A DNA stretch of 64,000 bases from Aedes albopictus (Eukaryota; Arthropoda; Insecta; Diptera; Culicidae). Shown piece after piece: positions 11,901 through 23,975 of this stretch. Both the position numbers and the translations under genes were made by a program. The notes under the pieces are model-generated. The model was not told the origin of the DNA and did not search any database. It saw only the letters and a program-made list of their open reading frames with translations. The stretch covers positions 328,006,227 to 328,070,226 of the forward strand of contig NC_085136.1 of assembly GCF_035046485.1 (NCBI RefSeq), in the 5' to 3' direction. Each line of letters starts with the position of its first letter. The stretch's first letter is position 1.

Positions 11901-14440
11901 CAGTAACCACCTTAAAGTAAGGAGTGTATCGTAATAAGTTGAGATGTCTAAACAGCTTAAAAATAATTCATTCAAATTTTAAATAATTTTGTTCTTCGAG
12001 ATGCTCATTACATAAATCATTGAAAAGAAGAATTGCAGTTCAGATTTTTTTAAAAATAAGCATCTAATATGGTCTTTCATCTCATTGTTTAAACATGTAA
12101 TTTTAGTATTCTGAATATCTCTAAGAAATTTTAAATATCGAAAACTGTGGGAAAATGTTTGAAGATTTATAACCCTCTAATACTCAAATTTTTGATTTCG
12201 TTCTAAATAAAATTTGTCGTCGTCTAAAATCAATTTGAACATGGTTTGGAAGATGATTCGTTTTGATTCGCGACTTTGTTAATTTTAGACTGTGTTTTTT
12301 CTTTGAACATCCCTACACTTTTATTTTTTTCCTTGCAGCCTTTTTTTAAACTCCCTCAAACTATTTAACAATTAAAAAAATGATTGAGGAAAAAAATGGA
12401 ATATGATTATTGTTGCAATTCAATTAAAAAAAAAACACTGACATCTAAAAGGTAATCAAAACATCAACATCAATTTCAATGAATTAAAAAAAATGTAAAT
12501 AGGCTTCAAAAACAGCAAAACACATTTTGAAGTATTCAAAACAGTCTTAATCCTCGAGGAGTCGCGTCTTTGATTACCTGCAGCGACGCCGCGCTCACGC
12601 TGTGTACCACATGCGTGCATTTTTATGGTGCGTGTACACAGTCCACGACGCAACAAAAAAAATAATATAAAAACCAATGATTACACTAGTTTACAGCATT
12701 TTTGAACTCGGTAAGCTGATGATCATTTTTGGTGTAGAATCATGCCCTGAGTTCGAAAACGCAAAAGAAAAAAATTACAGTAGAGCGGAAAATTTTTTGA
12801 CTTTCCATACAAGGTTGATGATTTGAAATCGATTTTTGTTCTATTTTTAAGCAAAGTCGCTCACTTCAAACATCTTAATCTCCGTAATCAATGCTCCGAT
12901 TGAGCTGAAATTTTTACTGTAACTCGCATACATATGATATGTCAAATAAACGTCGAGAAAGAATTTTTAAGTTGTTTTTTTTTCTTATTGAAAAAAATAC
13001 ATTTCTTCGAAAAATTTATGAAATTTTGCTAAAATTTGAGAAGATTGTCCCTAAAACTCGCCAATATCTTGAGTTTCATCAATCTGATGCAAAACCTGTA
13101 TTCAGATGATCGAATGGTATTGTATTCAGCTTTTAATTTATGGAAAAAGATTAAAAATTGGTTGATCAAAACGCAATATATTTGAATTTTAGTAAACTGC
13201 ATATTTTGAAAAGTTGCAAAACTCGATATTAAGCTAAAACTCAAAAACTGTTCTACTTAAAATTTTTTGAAGGTCGGTTTCGAAATCAGCACCAAATTGT
13301 GCTTCAAAAATTTTGGTCGTTGACAGAAGTTCACGACTTTCGTTTTATTTTGTAAACTTGTGTTACCCAGAAAAGAAAAGAAAAAAACATAAAAATGCTC
13401 AAACTATACTGGACGAGGTTGGGTATAAGAGAGTTAATATTTTTGTGTAAAAACTTTTTTCCCAGATTTCTCATGACATAGGTAAATTCAAATTTTTAAA
13501 ATAAAAAAAAAATCCATTCCATTTTAACGCAATTATCAAAAACTTTGAAAGGCCATTTTTCAGGGACTCTTTTTTAATGCTCTTCTAATCGTTCTTAAGG
13601 CAAATTAAAAGAGCAAATCATAAAATGGATCATTTCTTCAAACTTATTGGCGAAAATGTTTTACTAGAGAATTTTTTTTTTAATTTTTCATTCATTTTTC
13701 TAAAGAAGTTATTCAAAATTTTCTAGATTTTTCACCGTGAAACATTTTATCTACCAAAGGTTAATGAAACGCTGAAAAATCTAAAAAAAAAATACATTGT
13801 ATTCAGAGCTTTAATTTATGAGGTGTTTTCATTCCACCATCATCTCAATAATACTAAACTGATTTTAAAAATTATTCAGGCTCTTCTAAACTAGAAAATA
13901 TTATAAAGATTTAGTAGAAAAATCGAGTGAAAAAGCCCAACCATGCTTCGAGATAGAGCAACCAGAACATTTTCAACCAATTTCCGATACTATCCTCACC
14001 ATCATAGGTTTGTGTACCCAGTAGCACAAAACTGAACATGTTTATAGTCGACATACTTTTTTTTTAATTATTGTATTAGTGTTTGAAGCAAAGTATTTTA
14101 TATTAAAAAAAAACATGTAATTACTTCATTCGAAAAGGAAATAAAGTCGTGTAAAGATGAGGTAGTGCAGAGTTCAAGCTCTCATTATTACAGTAAAAAA
14201 AAGAAAAGGAAAAATAACCCTAGCTTGTGGAAAAAAAAATATTTGACCCTGCGGCTCGAACTTGTACGGTAATGGAAAAATCTCCGACAAATTCTATTGT
14301 TTCTTCTTGAAACTGTACGTATTGCAAAAATACCAATGTTGAATTTGAAATGAGATATTTTTTTTAATAAAGTAAAAAATGGAAATTAAATAAAAATGTT
14401 TATCAGAAACTTATGAAAACATGCAGTACTGTGCTTCCTT
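11901..14440. other. AT-rich region, no gene
   Basis: Long A and T runs with dispersed-repeat texture. A GC-richer patch at about 12555-12655 contains an imperfect dyad (CTGTGTAC/GTACACAG). No reading frame with codon bias was seen on either strand. Confidence 0.4.
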
Positions 14441-14830
14441 TCATTCCAAGAATTCCATGAAGGAATTATATAGAAGTTTGTTCATGGAATTCTTCCGTAG
14501 TTGCTTTTGGGTATCTCCCATGAGTACCTTCTGAAAATTTTACTGAAGTTTCTTCTGAAATTCCTCCTTCTAAGAGCCCGTCTGGCATTCATTGCGATAA
14601 TTTCCAAAAGCAATTTCTGATAATCCCCCAGATGTTCCTTCCGAGAATCCTGCAGAAATCTTGTAGGACCCTTTAAAAATTCCTTCCTACTTTAGGTATA
14701 CGTTCAATATGCTTTTCGTTTTTAAGAAATTTTACGAGGGTTTCTTCTGGAGAAATCCCAAACTTATTTCCTGTAGGAATCCTAAGAGGAACTTGTTGAT
14801 TTTTTAATAAAATATTTTTACAAATTCGTG
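14441..14830 (-). repeat. Short degenerate F1 tract, pyrimidine orientation
   Basis: Words such as GAATTCCATGAAGG, GGAATTCTTCC and AAATTCCTCC mark a short diverged F1 segment. Confidence 0.5.
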
Positions 14831-15956
14831 AGCCATTAACCCTATTGACGTGATCGTCAATTCATCAAGTTCTAACAGTTGTATTCGTTTTTACTTTTGG
14901 TTTTGAGCCAGCAAATATTTGTAATGAAATAATAACTGCATTAAACAAAAAGTCACAGCAATTATAAATTTGTTCTTGAAAGTCAAGAAACATCTTCCCA
15001 TTTTATTCATTCATATAACCATTTAAAATGGCTGCAGCTCTCACATCAAAATGAAGAAAAACTACGGTGACATGCAAATTCATGGCTTTGCGATTCCTAG
15101 AAAGCACTAAAACAGTGCAAATTCCTAACTCAGCTCAATTCGTTCGTTCGTTCGTATACGCTCGCTCGCCTAATGCCAACCCTTCGGGAAAGTCGCAACC
15201 GTTGTTGCGTTACGTTGCCGACTCGAAATAATTTGCATTCTTCACTTTGCATCTCTCATTTAGAGCGCTTTGCCTTTGTGTACCAGCGCCAGCCCGTATG
15301 TGCTTGCTTTGTTATTAGGGTAGAGCTGGGTTTTTGTTCTGGAAATTTATGTGGAATAGTTGGAACAATCTCTCTAGAGGTGTATGCACAAAAGTTGTTA
15401 AAAAGTCATTACATTGTGTCACTAGAACATTATAATGCTCATTTAAAAAAAACAGTGTATTTAGATCGAAAATTTCTATCATTGAAAAAAGAATCTCATT
15501 GAAATTGTCAAATAAAAATGCTCAAGGGCATTGATTTATTTTTATTTACCGAGCAACTTATTCGAAATTAATTCTAACTTACGATAACAAATATGTATGA
15601 AAACATTTCAATTAGATATTGTGATTTTTTTTTTAATTTAGATTCAAAAGAGCATTTGTCAAAAACAAGCAAAAAGATGGGTATTGAAAAACTTATACTT
15701 AAAAAAATGTGTTATTTGTTTTTGTTATCTGGATTTTTATTTTTTTTTAATTTTTAAATTCAATTTTTTTTAACTAGTGATAATGTTAATAATTGTTCAT
15801 TTCTAAGCAGCAGATTTCACCCCCAAATGGCTTCCACAGCAGCCACTGACACCCCAAAGTACCCTTTCTTTCTTTTCCTTATGTGTCAACCCAGTTCCGC
15901 CTAGCTCCAGTTCCACCGTCTCACTTAATTAGAAAATTTTGCATTCAAATATTTAC
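14831..15956. other. Unique sequence, probable intron downstream of the minus-strand exon
   Basis: Includes a short (TTCG)n run at about 15138-15155 and a moderately GC-rich stretch to 15320, then AT-rich DNA. A 109-codon plus-strand frame (15173-15502) has no recognisable feature. If the exon at 15957-16122 is real, this is its intron. Confidence 0.4.
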
Positions 15957-16122
15957 CTAAGTTCTCATTGGAACCGTGGTGTCGCACCGTCGTCGTGACG
16001 CCGCCCATGCCCGCCGTCGTCGTCGTCGTTGCCGCCGTCATCGTGGACGTCTTCCAGGGCATCTTGACGACCCCGTTGCCGGTGCTGGCCGGGGGCAGAT
16101 GCCAGTGGTACGACGACGACAT
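15957..16122 (-). CDS. Probable first coding exon of an unidentified gene (55 codons plus 1 nt)
   Basis: On the minus strand an ATG at 16122-16120 in the context CAGAA-ATG-TCG opens a frame starting MSSSYHWHLPPAS and ending HHGSNENL. It is followed by a strong donor, TTAG then GTAAAT, with the intron GT at 15956-15955 (phase 1). About 49 of 55 codons end in G or C, although the surrounding DNA is AT-rich. That bias is typical of Aedes genes and is seen nowhere else in this window. The middle is threonine-rich (ACG repeats). No domain, signal peptide or membrane segment is visible, and I do not recognise the protein. The remaining exons must lie at lower coordinates, and none was found in 1-15900. 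An alternative is a GC-rich conserved non-coding island with a chance open frame. In the same frame the sequence runs on through the donor to a stop at 15925, as expected for read-through into an intron. Confidence 0.6.
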
Positions 16123-16400
16123 TTCTGCGAGGACACCAATTTTTGCGAGTTCCGATTTGCGATTCCGAATTCGTTAGTTCGTTTTGGTTTGGTTCACAGT
16201 GTTCAGTGGCCAAAGCGAGTGCGAGGGGGTCATGACATCGGGTTCAGGTTCAGGATTTCAGGGGAAAACGCGCGACCGTGCGAAACAAGACACACGGGGA
16301 ATGACGGCGACCACCAAGAAAAAAGAGAAGAAGAAAAGAGAAACGCTCGAGAATAGTTTGCTTTGAATGAATTTTTCTTCGCAGTTTATAAATTTTCTTC
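16123..16400 (-). promoter_or_regulatory. Putative 5' UTR and promoter-proximal region of the minus-strand exon
   Basis: GC-richer, repeat-free sequence directly upstream of the ATG. It holds two small upstream ORFs: ATG-TCA-TGA (16238-16230) and an overlapping 19-codon frame (16233-16174). No clear TATA box or initiator could be assigned. If transcription starts upstream of 16238, these uORFs would be in the leader. Confidence 0.3.
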
Positions 16401-17140
16401 AAGTCGACGAAAAGTTCGTCTTGACGGAGGGAAGAAAAAGAATCTGTTTAAAAAAATCCCCCGTCGGGAATGAGGAAAAAAAATGAAGTGGAATGCAATA
16501 TAAGCTCAAACTTGGTGCAGTTCTAATTTCAAACAAATAAATGTATATATTTAGATAGAACTTGGAAACAGAGGAGGGCGTTAGTCAGATGGAAGTACAA
16601 GTCATTCAAGGATGCAAAGCGCGAGTAACGAAAGCAAAAAAGCATAACTCGCAGATTTGGGAAAGAAAATTGAAAATTGTAAAACATGTCAGAATAATGA
16701 AACACACTCGAACAATAGGTTCATCGCTTACCTGAAAGGAAAGGAAAGTAAGGTAATAAAAATCGAGAAAAGCGAAAAGTTGCTTTTCCATAACCAACAC
16801 CACCAAAACACATAGTTCGTATCTACGATCAAAGCTCGGCGGGCATCATCATCGGGTAAGAGCATAAAGGAAAACAACATGCCAATTTTGTTAGCTGCCA
16901 AACGCCCACCTCCCGTTTCCCTGCTGTTCTCGTGGAAAATAAATAAAAAAAAACAGAAACAAGTGCAGTACAATGGATGTGCAGACAGGGATGCTAGTTT
17001 GATTAATTGAAACAATTTCTTTAATTAAAACCAATCAAAATAAAAAAAAATACGCATTTGGAAATTTTTACCAAAAACGATCTAGTTTGGGCATTTCTTT
17101 TATTACCGTACAAATAACCATGTATGCGTCATTTTTCACA
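16401..17140. other. Unique island continuing upstream of the exon
   Basis: Moderately complex sequence, possibly upstream regulatory DNA for the minus-strand gene. A hydrophobic 95-codon minus frame (16728-17015) has no recognised features. Becomes AT-rich after 17020. Confidence 0.35.
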
Positions 17141-18050
17141 TAATTGTCCAAAACTCAAGAACGAAAAACAAGTGCATTCCAAAGATTTCAGCCATCAAAG
17201 CACATGAAACTACTTTCTCAAAAATATTTTTTGAAAATTTTCCGCGGGCATAGTTTTTTCGGCTTTTCTTTATGCATTTCCTCAACGGTGAAACATTTTG
17301 TGGAAAACTTTCCAGTTCATTTTTTTTTTTTGGATTCCTGAGAAAATTTGCTTTCATCTTCTAAAACAAACTTCATTTCTACGATGCTTTGTTCTTGAGT
17401 TATGATTTTTTAAAGAAAAGGCTTATATGATACATTTGGACTATTTTCAAGTAAAATGGCCATAACTCAAAAATGAAAAAAAAGTGCATTCCATAAATTT
17501 CAGCGATTGAAGTTTATGAAATAACTTTCTCAAAAATATTTTTTTGAACATTTTCCACGACTTAGGGCATTATTTTTCCGGCTTTTCTTCATGCATTTCC
17601 TCAACGGTGGAAATTTTGTGGAAAACTTTTTCCTTTTCATATTTTTTTTGGATTCCTGTTAAAATTTGCTTTCATTTTCTCAAAAAAAACTTTGTTTCTA
17701 TGATGCTTCCTTCTTGAGTTATGAATTTTCAAAGAAAAGGCTTATATGACATATTTGGACATTTTCAAACAAAATTGGCCATAACTCAGAAACGAAAAAA
17801 AATGCATTCCAAAAATTTCAGCGAATAAAGCTTATGAAATAACCTTCTAAAAAATATTTCATTGATGTTTTTTTACGATTTCGGGTATTGTTTATCCGGC
17901 TTTTCTTTACGATTTTTTTCAACTGTGGAAAATTTTGTGGAAAACCTTTTCCATTTCAAATTTTTTTTTTGATTTCTGAGAAAATTTGCTTTCATTTTCT
18001 ATGAAAAAAAACTTGCTTTCTATGATGCTTCGTTCTTGAGTTATGATTTT
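17141..18050 (+). repeat. Three tandem copies of a ~315-bp module
   Basis: AACTCAAGAACGAA-type starts occur near 17153, 17464 and 17784. The matching ends (TTCTTGAGTTATGA) occur near 17393, 17711 and 18033. Unit ends are reverse complements (CATAACTCAAGAACGAA against TTCGTTCTTGAGTTATG). Two further copies are at 22365-22950 in the duplicated block. Confidence 0.8.
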
Positions 18051-18140
18051 CTGTGTTTGCAATCCTTTTAAAAACAAAAATGTATCAATCCCAGCAAACA
18101 TTTCCAAAGGAAATAGTACTAAAATGTGAGTTCTTATCCC

Positions 18141-18783
18141 TGCAAGGGCAGAGTTGATGTACACGTGCTGTAGTCCCATGTACGGGAGCCACATGGCAAG
18201 CGAGCTCCCAGGAGCTCTGTACATTTTGAGACTGAAAGTCGTGCGCCTCATTTTTCTCAAGATGTGTCTCATGAGCTTCGTCTCATGTGCTGATTAAATT
18301 AGAAAATTTCACGACAAAAACTTCCTAAACGAACAAGAATTGAAACCTTAACCTTTGCATTGAGAGTCCCTAGTCGTATCGTATAGACCAACCAAACACT
18401 TGAGTTGTGTACGGAAAAAAGTTGTTGTGGTTCTTCGTTACCAAGAAGTTGTTTTTCACCTTAGATACCAACAGCTCACGCAGCGCATGAGACGAGCTCC
18501 CCGGGAGCTAGGTGCCTAGCTCGCACCCACCAGATTTTCGTGAGCCTCCTAGCAGCGCAGCACACTGCGATTTTGAAGAGCTGGGAGACAATTTGGTAGG
18601 AGGCTCGTTGTCACATTTATGTAGGGTAAAAACACTAGACTTCGCCCCCCTAAAAATCTGCTCTAATCTTCGCCACTTCATGTATAAAAAATTGAATTTG
18701 TATGGAGGGGGCGAAGACTAGAGCAGTGGCGAAGTCTAGTGCTTTTACCCTACACATGAGCAATGGGAAACTCTGTGCAAGGG
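18141..18783. mobile_element. hAT-like non-autonomous element with 8-bp target duplication
   Basis: The element spans 18149-18775 (627 bp), starts CAGAGTT and ends AACTCTG. It is flanked by perfect 8-bp direct repeats TGCAAGGG at 18141-18148 and 18776-18783. The duplicated block at 23029-23036 has a single TGCAAGGG with the same flanks and no insertion, which is a preserved empty site. An 8-bp duplication with CAGRG ends is characteristic of the hAT superfamily. No transposase frame is present. A smaller inverted-repeat element sits inside near the right end. Confidence 0.85.
18621..18753. mobile_element. Small MITE nested in the hAT-like element
   Basis: GTAGGGTAAAAACACTAGAC at the left is mirrored at the right by GTCTAGTGC then TTTTACCCTAC. 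GGCGAAG-type blocks continue the arms on both sides. Total about 133 bp. The ends suggest a TA-type target, but without an empty site this is not proven. Confidence 0.7.
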
Positions 18784-19775
18784 TTATAGGAAATTCTCTA
18801 GAAGCATCCTTGGCAAAATCCATTAGCATAATCCTGGTCGAATAACTGGATGAACTCCTGAAAAAAATCTTAGATTAAAAAAAACAACAGAAACTTCTGC
18901 AAGAATTTTCAGAAATTTTTGAAGTTTACCATCAACTTATTCATGGAGAATATCCAGGAGAAATTATAGCATGAATTAATGAAAGAATTTCCCCAAATAA
19001 TTGTAGAAAACGACAGAAAGCTCATTTAATAAGCTTGGATTAATATTTTGAGGAATTCTCCAAAAAAAAATCAGAAGAAATAACTGGTAAAATTCATCAA
19101 TACATTTGAAAAGAGATTCCCAGATAAATTTTTTGAGTTATCCCCGGAGAGCTTTCTGGCCAAAACTTTGGGAGAAATTTCTACAGCACTTTCTAGAAGT
19201 TTTTTGAATGGTCCCTGAATTGGTTCTTAGAGAAATAAAACTCTTTTATGAAAATCCTTAAAGAATACTCCGCGACTTTCATCAAAAAGTTTTTTTTGAG
19301 AACCTCTTGAAATTTCTCTTGAAATTTCTGTAGGAAATTCTTCGAAAGCATTCTTAAAGTGTGTTTCTGGAAATTCCCTTGATATTTTTCTAGGGTTTTT
19401 TTTTTTTTTTTCCAAAAATTGATTCAGGAATAATTCTAAAAATTTATTGAACAGAATTCTTTAAAAATGGCCTTGTTACTTAGTGAGAGTTCCACGTCTA
19501 CTCTCTGCAAAATGTTTAGGAATTTTTGAGAACAATTTCTGTATTATCTGCTGTAGAATTCCCTGGAGATATTCCATGGGAAATTCAAGTCATGTAAATG
19601 CTTGAAGAAATTACCGAAGAAACAACGAAGTTATTACCGGAGATAATATTGGAAATATTCACGGAGCTGGTCTTGAAAAAAATTTCAAAAATATTTTTTG
19701 AGGTAATCTCGCAGACATTCTCGGACTAGTTTGAAGATAATTTACAGAGTATCTGGAAAAAATCTGGACGAATTT
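18784..19775 (+). repeat. Segmental duplication copy A, degenerate F1
   Basis: From TAGGAAATTCTCTAGAAGCA onward this segment aligns by eye with 23037-23975 over nearly 1 kb with point differences and small indels. Shared landmarks include ATTCACGGAGCTGGTCTT at both right ends. The segment at 19230-19400 is locally pyrimidine-oriented. Confidence 0.75.
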
Positions 19776-22364
19776 CTAGAGATATTCCTCAAGGAACTTC
19801 AGGACAAATCCCTGAAGGCGTTTCTGCAGAAATTCCTGAAAAGATTCCAGGAGAAATTTCAGGCGAATTTCTAGAGAAATTCCTGGAGGTATGTCTGGAG
19901 ACATTAGTGAAGGAATTCCGGGACAAATTCCTGGAGGAACTTCTGGAGAAATTTCAAGAGGAATTTCTGGAAAAATTCTTGAAGTCATTTCTGGAGAAAT
20001 TCCTGAAGGAATTTCTGGAGAAATTCCTGAAGCAATTTCTAGAGAAACTCCTGGAGGAAATTCTGGAGTAATTCCTGGAGCAATTTCATAAGAAATTCCT
20101 GGAGGAATTTCAGAAGAAATTCCTGGAGGAATTTCTGGTTAAATTCCTGGAGGAATTTCTGGTTAAATTCCTGGAGGAATTTCTGGTTAAATTCCTGAAC
20201 GAATTTCTGACGAAATTCCTGGAGTTATTTCTGGAAAAATTCCTGGAGCAATTTCTCCTGGAGAAATTTCTGGAGCGATTCCTGATGGAATTTCATAAGA
20301 ATTTTCTGGAGGAACTTCAGGATAAATTCCTGGAGGAATTTAAGGAGAAATTCCTGGAGGAATTTCAGGAGAAATTCCTGGAAGAATTTCTGATTAAATT
20401 CTTGGAGGAATTTCTGGTTAAATTCCTGGAGGAATTTCTGACGAAATTCCTGGAGAAAGTTCTGAAGATATTCGAGGAGGAATTTCTAAAGAAATTCCTG
20501 GAGGAATTTCAGGAGAAATTCTTGGAGTAATTTCTGGAGAAATTACTGGAGCAATTTTTGGAGAAATTATTGGAGGAATTACTGGAGAAATTCCTGGAGG
20601 AAGTTCTAGAGAAATTCCTGGAGGAATTTCTTGAGAAATTCTTGGAGTATTTTCTGGAGAAATTCCTGGAGGAATTTCTGGAGAAATTCCTGGAACAATT
20701 TCTGGCGCAATTCCCGGAACAATTTCTGGAGAAATTCGTGGAGAAATTCCTAGAGAAATTTCTGGAAAAATTTCTGGAGGAATTTCTAAAGGAATTCCTG
20801 GAGGAATTTCTGGAGAAATTCCTGGAGGAATTTCTGGAGAAATTCCTGGAGGAATTTCTGGAGCAATTCCTGGAGGAATTTCTGGAGCAATTCCTGGAGA
20901 AGTTTCTGGAGAAATTCCTGGAGGAATTTCTAGAGAAATTCCTGGAGGAGTTTCTAGAAAAAATCCTGGAGGAATTTCTAGAAAAATTCTCGGAGGAATT
21001 TCTGGAGAAGTTCCTAGAGGAATTTCTGGAGAAGTTCATAGAGGGATTTCTGGAGAAGTTCCTAGAGGAATTTCTGGAAAAATTCCTGAAGGAATTTCTG
21101 GAGAAATTCGTGAAGGAATTTCTGCAGAAAATCCTGGAGGGATTTCTGGAGAAATTACTCGAGGACTTTCTGGAGAAATTCCTGAAAGAATTTCTAGAGA
21201 AATTCCTAGAGGAATTTCTAGAGAAATTGCTAGTAGGAATTTCTAGAGAAATTCCTAGAAAAATTTTTAGAGAAATTTCTAGGGGAATTCCTAGAGAATT
21301 TCCTGGAGGAGTTTCTAGAAAAAATCTTGGAGGAATTTCTAGAGAAATTCCTGAAAGATTTTCTAGAGAAATTCCTATAGGATTTTCTAGTAAAAATCCT
21401 GGAGGAATTTCTAGAAAAAAATCTTGGAGGAATTTCTAGATAAATTCCTGGAGAAATTTCTAGAAAAATTCTTGGTGAAATTTCTAGAGAAATTCCTGGA
21501 GGAATTTCCAGAGAAATTCCTAGAAGAATTTCTAGAGAAGTTCCTGGAGGAATTTCTAGAGAAATCCCTGCAGGAATATGTAGAGAAATTCCTTATAGTA
21601 TTTTTTGAGGAATTCCTCGATGAATTTCCTGAAGGAATACAAGCTCCTGGAGGAATTTCTAAAAAAAAAATCATGGAAGAATTGCTGTAGAAATTCCTTA
21701 TAAGTATCTGGAGAAATTCTAGTAGGAATTTCTAGACAAAATCCAGGGAGAATTTCTGGAGTAATTCCTGGAGGAGTTTCTGGAAAAAATCGTGGAGGAA
21801 TTTTATGAAAAAAACGTGTAGGAATTTCTCTAGAAATTCCTGGAATGATTTCTGGAGGAATTTGTGGAGAAATTTCTGAAAAAAATCCTGAAAGAATTTC
21901 TGGAAAAATTCCTGCCGGAACTTCTGGAATATTTCCTGATTGAATTTCTGAAGAAATTCTTGGAGGACATTTCTGGAGAAATCTCATGACGAATTTCTGG
22001 AGAAATTCCCGAAGAAGTTTCTGGAGAAATTCCTTGAAAAAAATCTGGAGGAACTCCTGGAGAAATTTCGAGAAAAATTCCTGGAGAAATTTCTGGAGAA
22101 ATTTCTGGAGGAATTTCTGGAGAAATTTCTGCAGGAATTTCTGGAGAAACTCCTGGAGGAATTTCTGGAGAAATCCCCAGAGGAATTTCTGGACAAATTC
22201 CAAGAGGAATTTCTGGACAAATTTTTTGAAGAATTTCTAGATAAATTCCTGGAAGAATTTCTACAGAAATTTCTGGAGGAATTTCTAAAGAAATTCCCGA
22301 GTGAATTTCGGGAGAAATTCCTGGGTGAATTTCTGAAGGATTTCTTGGGAAAATTTATGGAGAA
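19776..22364 (+). repeat. F1 array, 24-bp and 12-bp periodicity
   Basis: Alternating GGAATTTCTGGAGAA and ATTCCTGGA words with a dominant 24-bp step. Long frames on both strands (for example 20558-21439 plus, EKFLEEFL-type; 20509-21039 minus, SRNFSRN-type) result from the stop-free unit. None begins with a plausible gene start or has a domain. Regularity falls after about 21650. Confidence 0.9.
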
Positions 22365-23036
22365 AAACGAAAAACAAGTGCATTTCAAAAATTTCAGCCA
22401 TCAAAGCTAACGAAACTGCTTTCTTAAAAATATTTTTTGAGAATTTCCCGCGAGTTCTGGCATTGTTTTTCCGGCTTTTCTTCATGCATTTCCTCTACGG
22501 TAGAAAATTTTGTGGAAAACTTTTTACTTTTCATATTTTTTTTGGATTCCTGAGAAAATTTGCTTTCAATTTCTATAACAAAACTTTGTTTCTACGATGC
22601 TTCGTTCTTGAGTTATGATTTTTCAAAGAAAAGGCTTACATGACACATTTGGACATGTTTCAACAAAATTGGCCATAACTTAAAAACAAAAAAAAGAGTG
22701 CATTCCAAAAATTTCAGCGCTAAAGGCTAATGGAATAACCTTCTCAAAAATTTTGCTTCGATATTTTTTTACGATTTCGAGCATTTATTTTTCCGGCTTC
22801 TCTATACGAATTTTTTTCAACTGTGGAAAATTTTATGGAAAACTTTTTCCAGCTCAAATATTTTTTTTTTATTTTTGAGAAAATTTGCTTTTATTTTCTA
22901 AAAAAAAACTTTGTTTCTGTGATGCTTCGTTCTTGATTTTCTGTGTTTGAAATCCTTCAAAAAACTATAATTTATCGATCCCAGCAAATATCCAAAGAAA
23001 ATCGTAGTAAAATGTGTATACTAATCCCTGCAAGGG
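22365..23036 (+). repeat. Segmental duplication copy B: two 315-bp modules
   Basis: Matches 17150-18148, including the run-out TTTTCTGTGTTTG at about 22935 (18048 in copy A), up to the uninterrupted TGCAAGGG at 23029-23036 where copy A carries the hAT-like insertion. Confidence 0.8.
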
Positions 23037-23975
23037 TCTTAGGAAATTCTCTAGAAGCATCCTTGGCAAAATCCATTAGGATAATGCTGGTCGAATAACT
23101 AGATGAACTCCTGAAAAAAAAAATCTTAGGTAGAAAAAACAGCAGAAACTTCTGCAAGAACTTTCGAAAATTTTTGAAGTTTACCATCAACTAATTCGTG
23201 CAGAATATCCAGAAGAAATTATAGTAGGAATTATTGAAAGTACTTCCCGAAAGAGCGGGATGTTTGAATTATATTCCAGGAAAAAATCGTGGAGTAACTT
23301 CCAGTGAAATAAATGTAAAAAACGACAGAAAGCTCCCTTAAAAAGGCCGGATTAATATTTTAAGAAATTCCCAAAAACATTTCAGAACAAATAACTGGTA
23401 AAATTCATCATTACACTTGAAAAGAGCTTCCCAGATAAATTCTTGGAGTTATCCCCGAGAGCTCTCTCGGCAAAACTTAAGGAGAAATTTCAACAGCACT
23501 TTGTAGAAGTTTTTTGGAGTGGTCCCTGAAATGGTTCTTTCTCGTGAAATTTCTCTAGGAAATTCTCCGGAAGCATTCTCAAAGTGTTTCTCTGGAAATT
23601 TCCTTGATATTGTTCTAGGGTATTTTCAAAAAAATGATTCAGGGATAATTCTTAAAATTTATTGAATGGATTCCTTTAAAAATGGCATTGTTACTTATTG
23701 AAAATTCCACTACAACTCCCTGCAAAATATTCAGGAATTTTAAAGAACAATTCCTCAATTATCTGCTGTAGAATTCCCTAGAGATATTCCATGGGAAATC
23801 CAAGTCAAAATATCTATGTAAGTGCTTGAAGAAATTACCGAAGAAACTCCTGAGTAATTACCGGAGATAATATTGAAAAAATTCACGGAGCTGGTCTTAA
23901 AGAAAATTCCGAAAATATTTTTGGAGTTAATCTCGAAAAAAATTCTTGGACAAGTTTAAAGAGAAATGTACACAG
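23037..23975 (+). repeat. Segmental duplication copy B: degenerate F1 part
   Basis: Counterpart of 18784-19750. It contains some sequence lacking in copy A (around 23245-23300) and lacks some present there. No gene. Confidence 0.75.

Noticed and set aside
15976..16356. Arginine-rich plus-strand frame over the minus-strand exon
   Set aside because: Antisense shadow of the GC-rich exon and leader.
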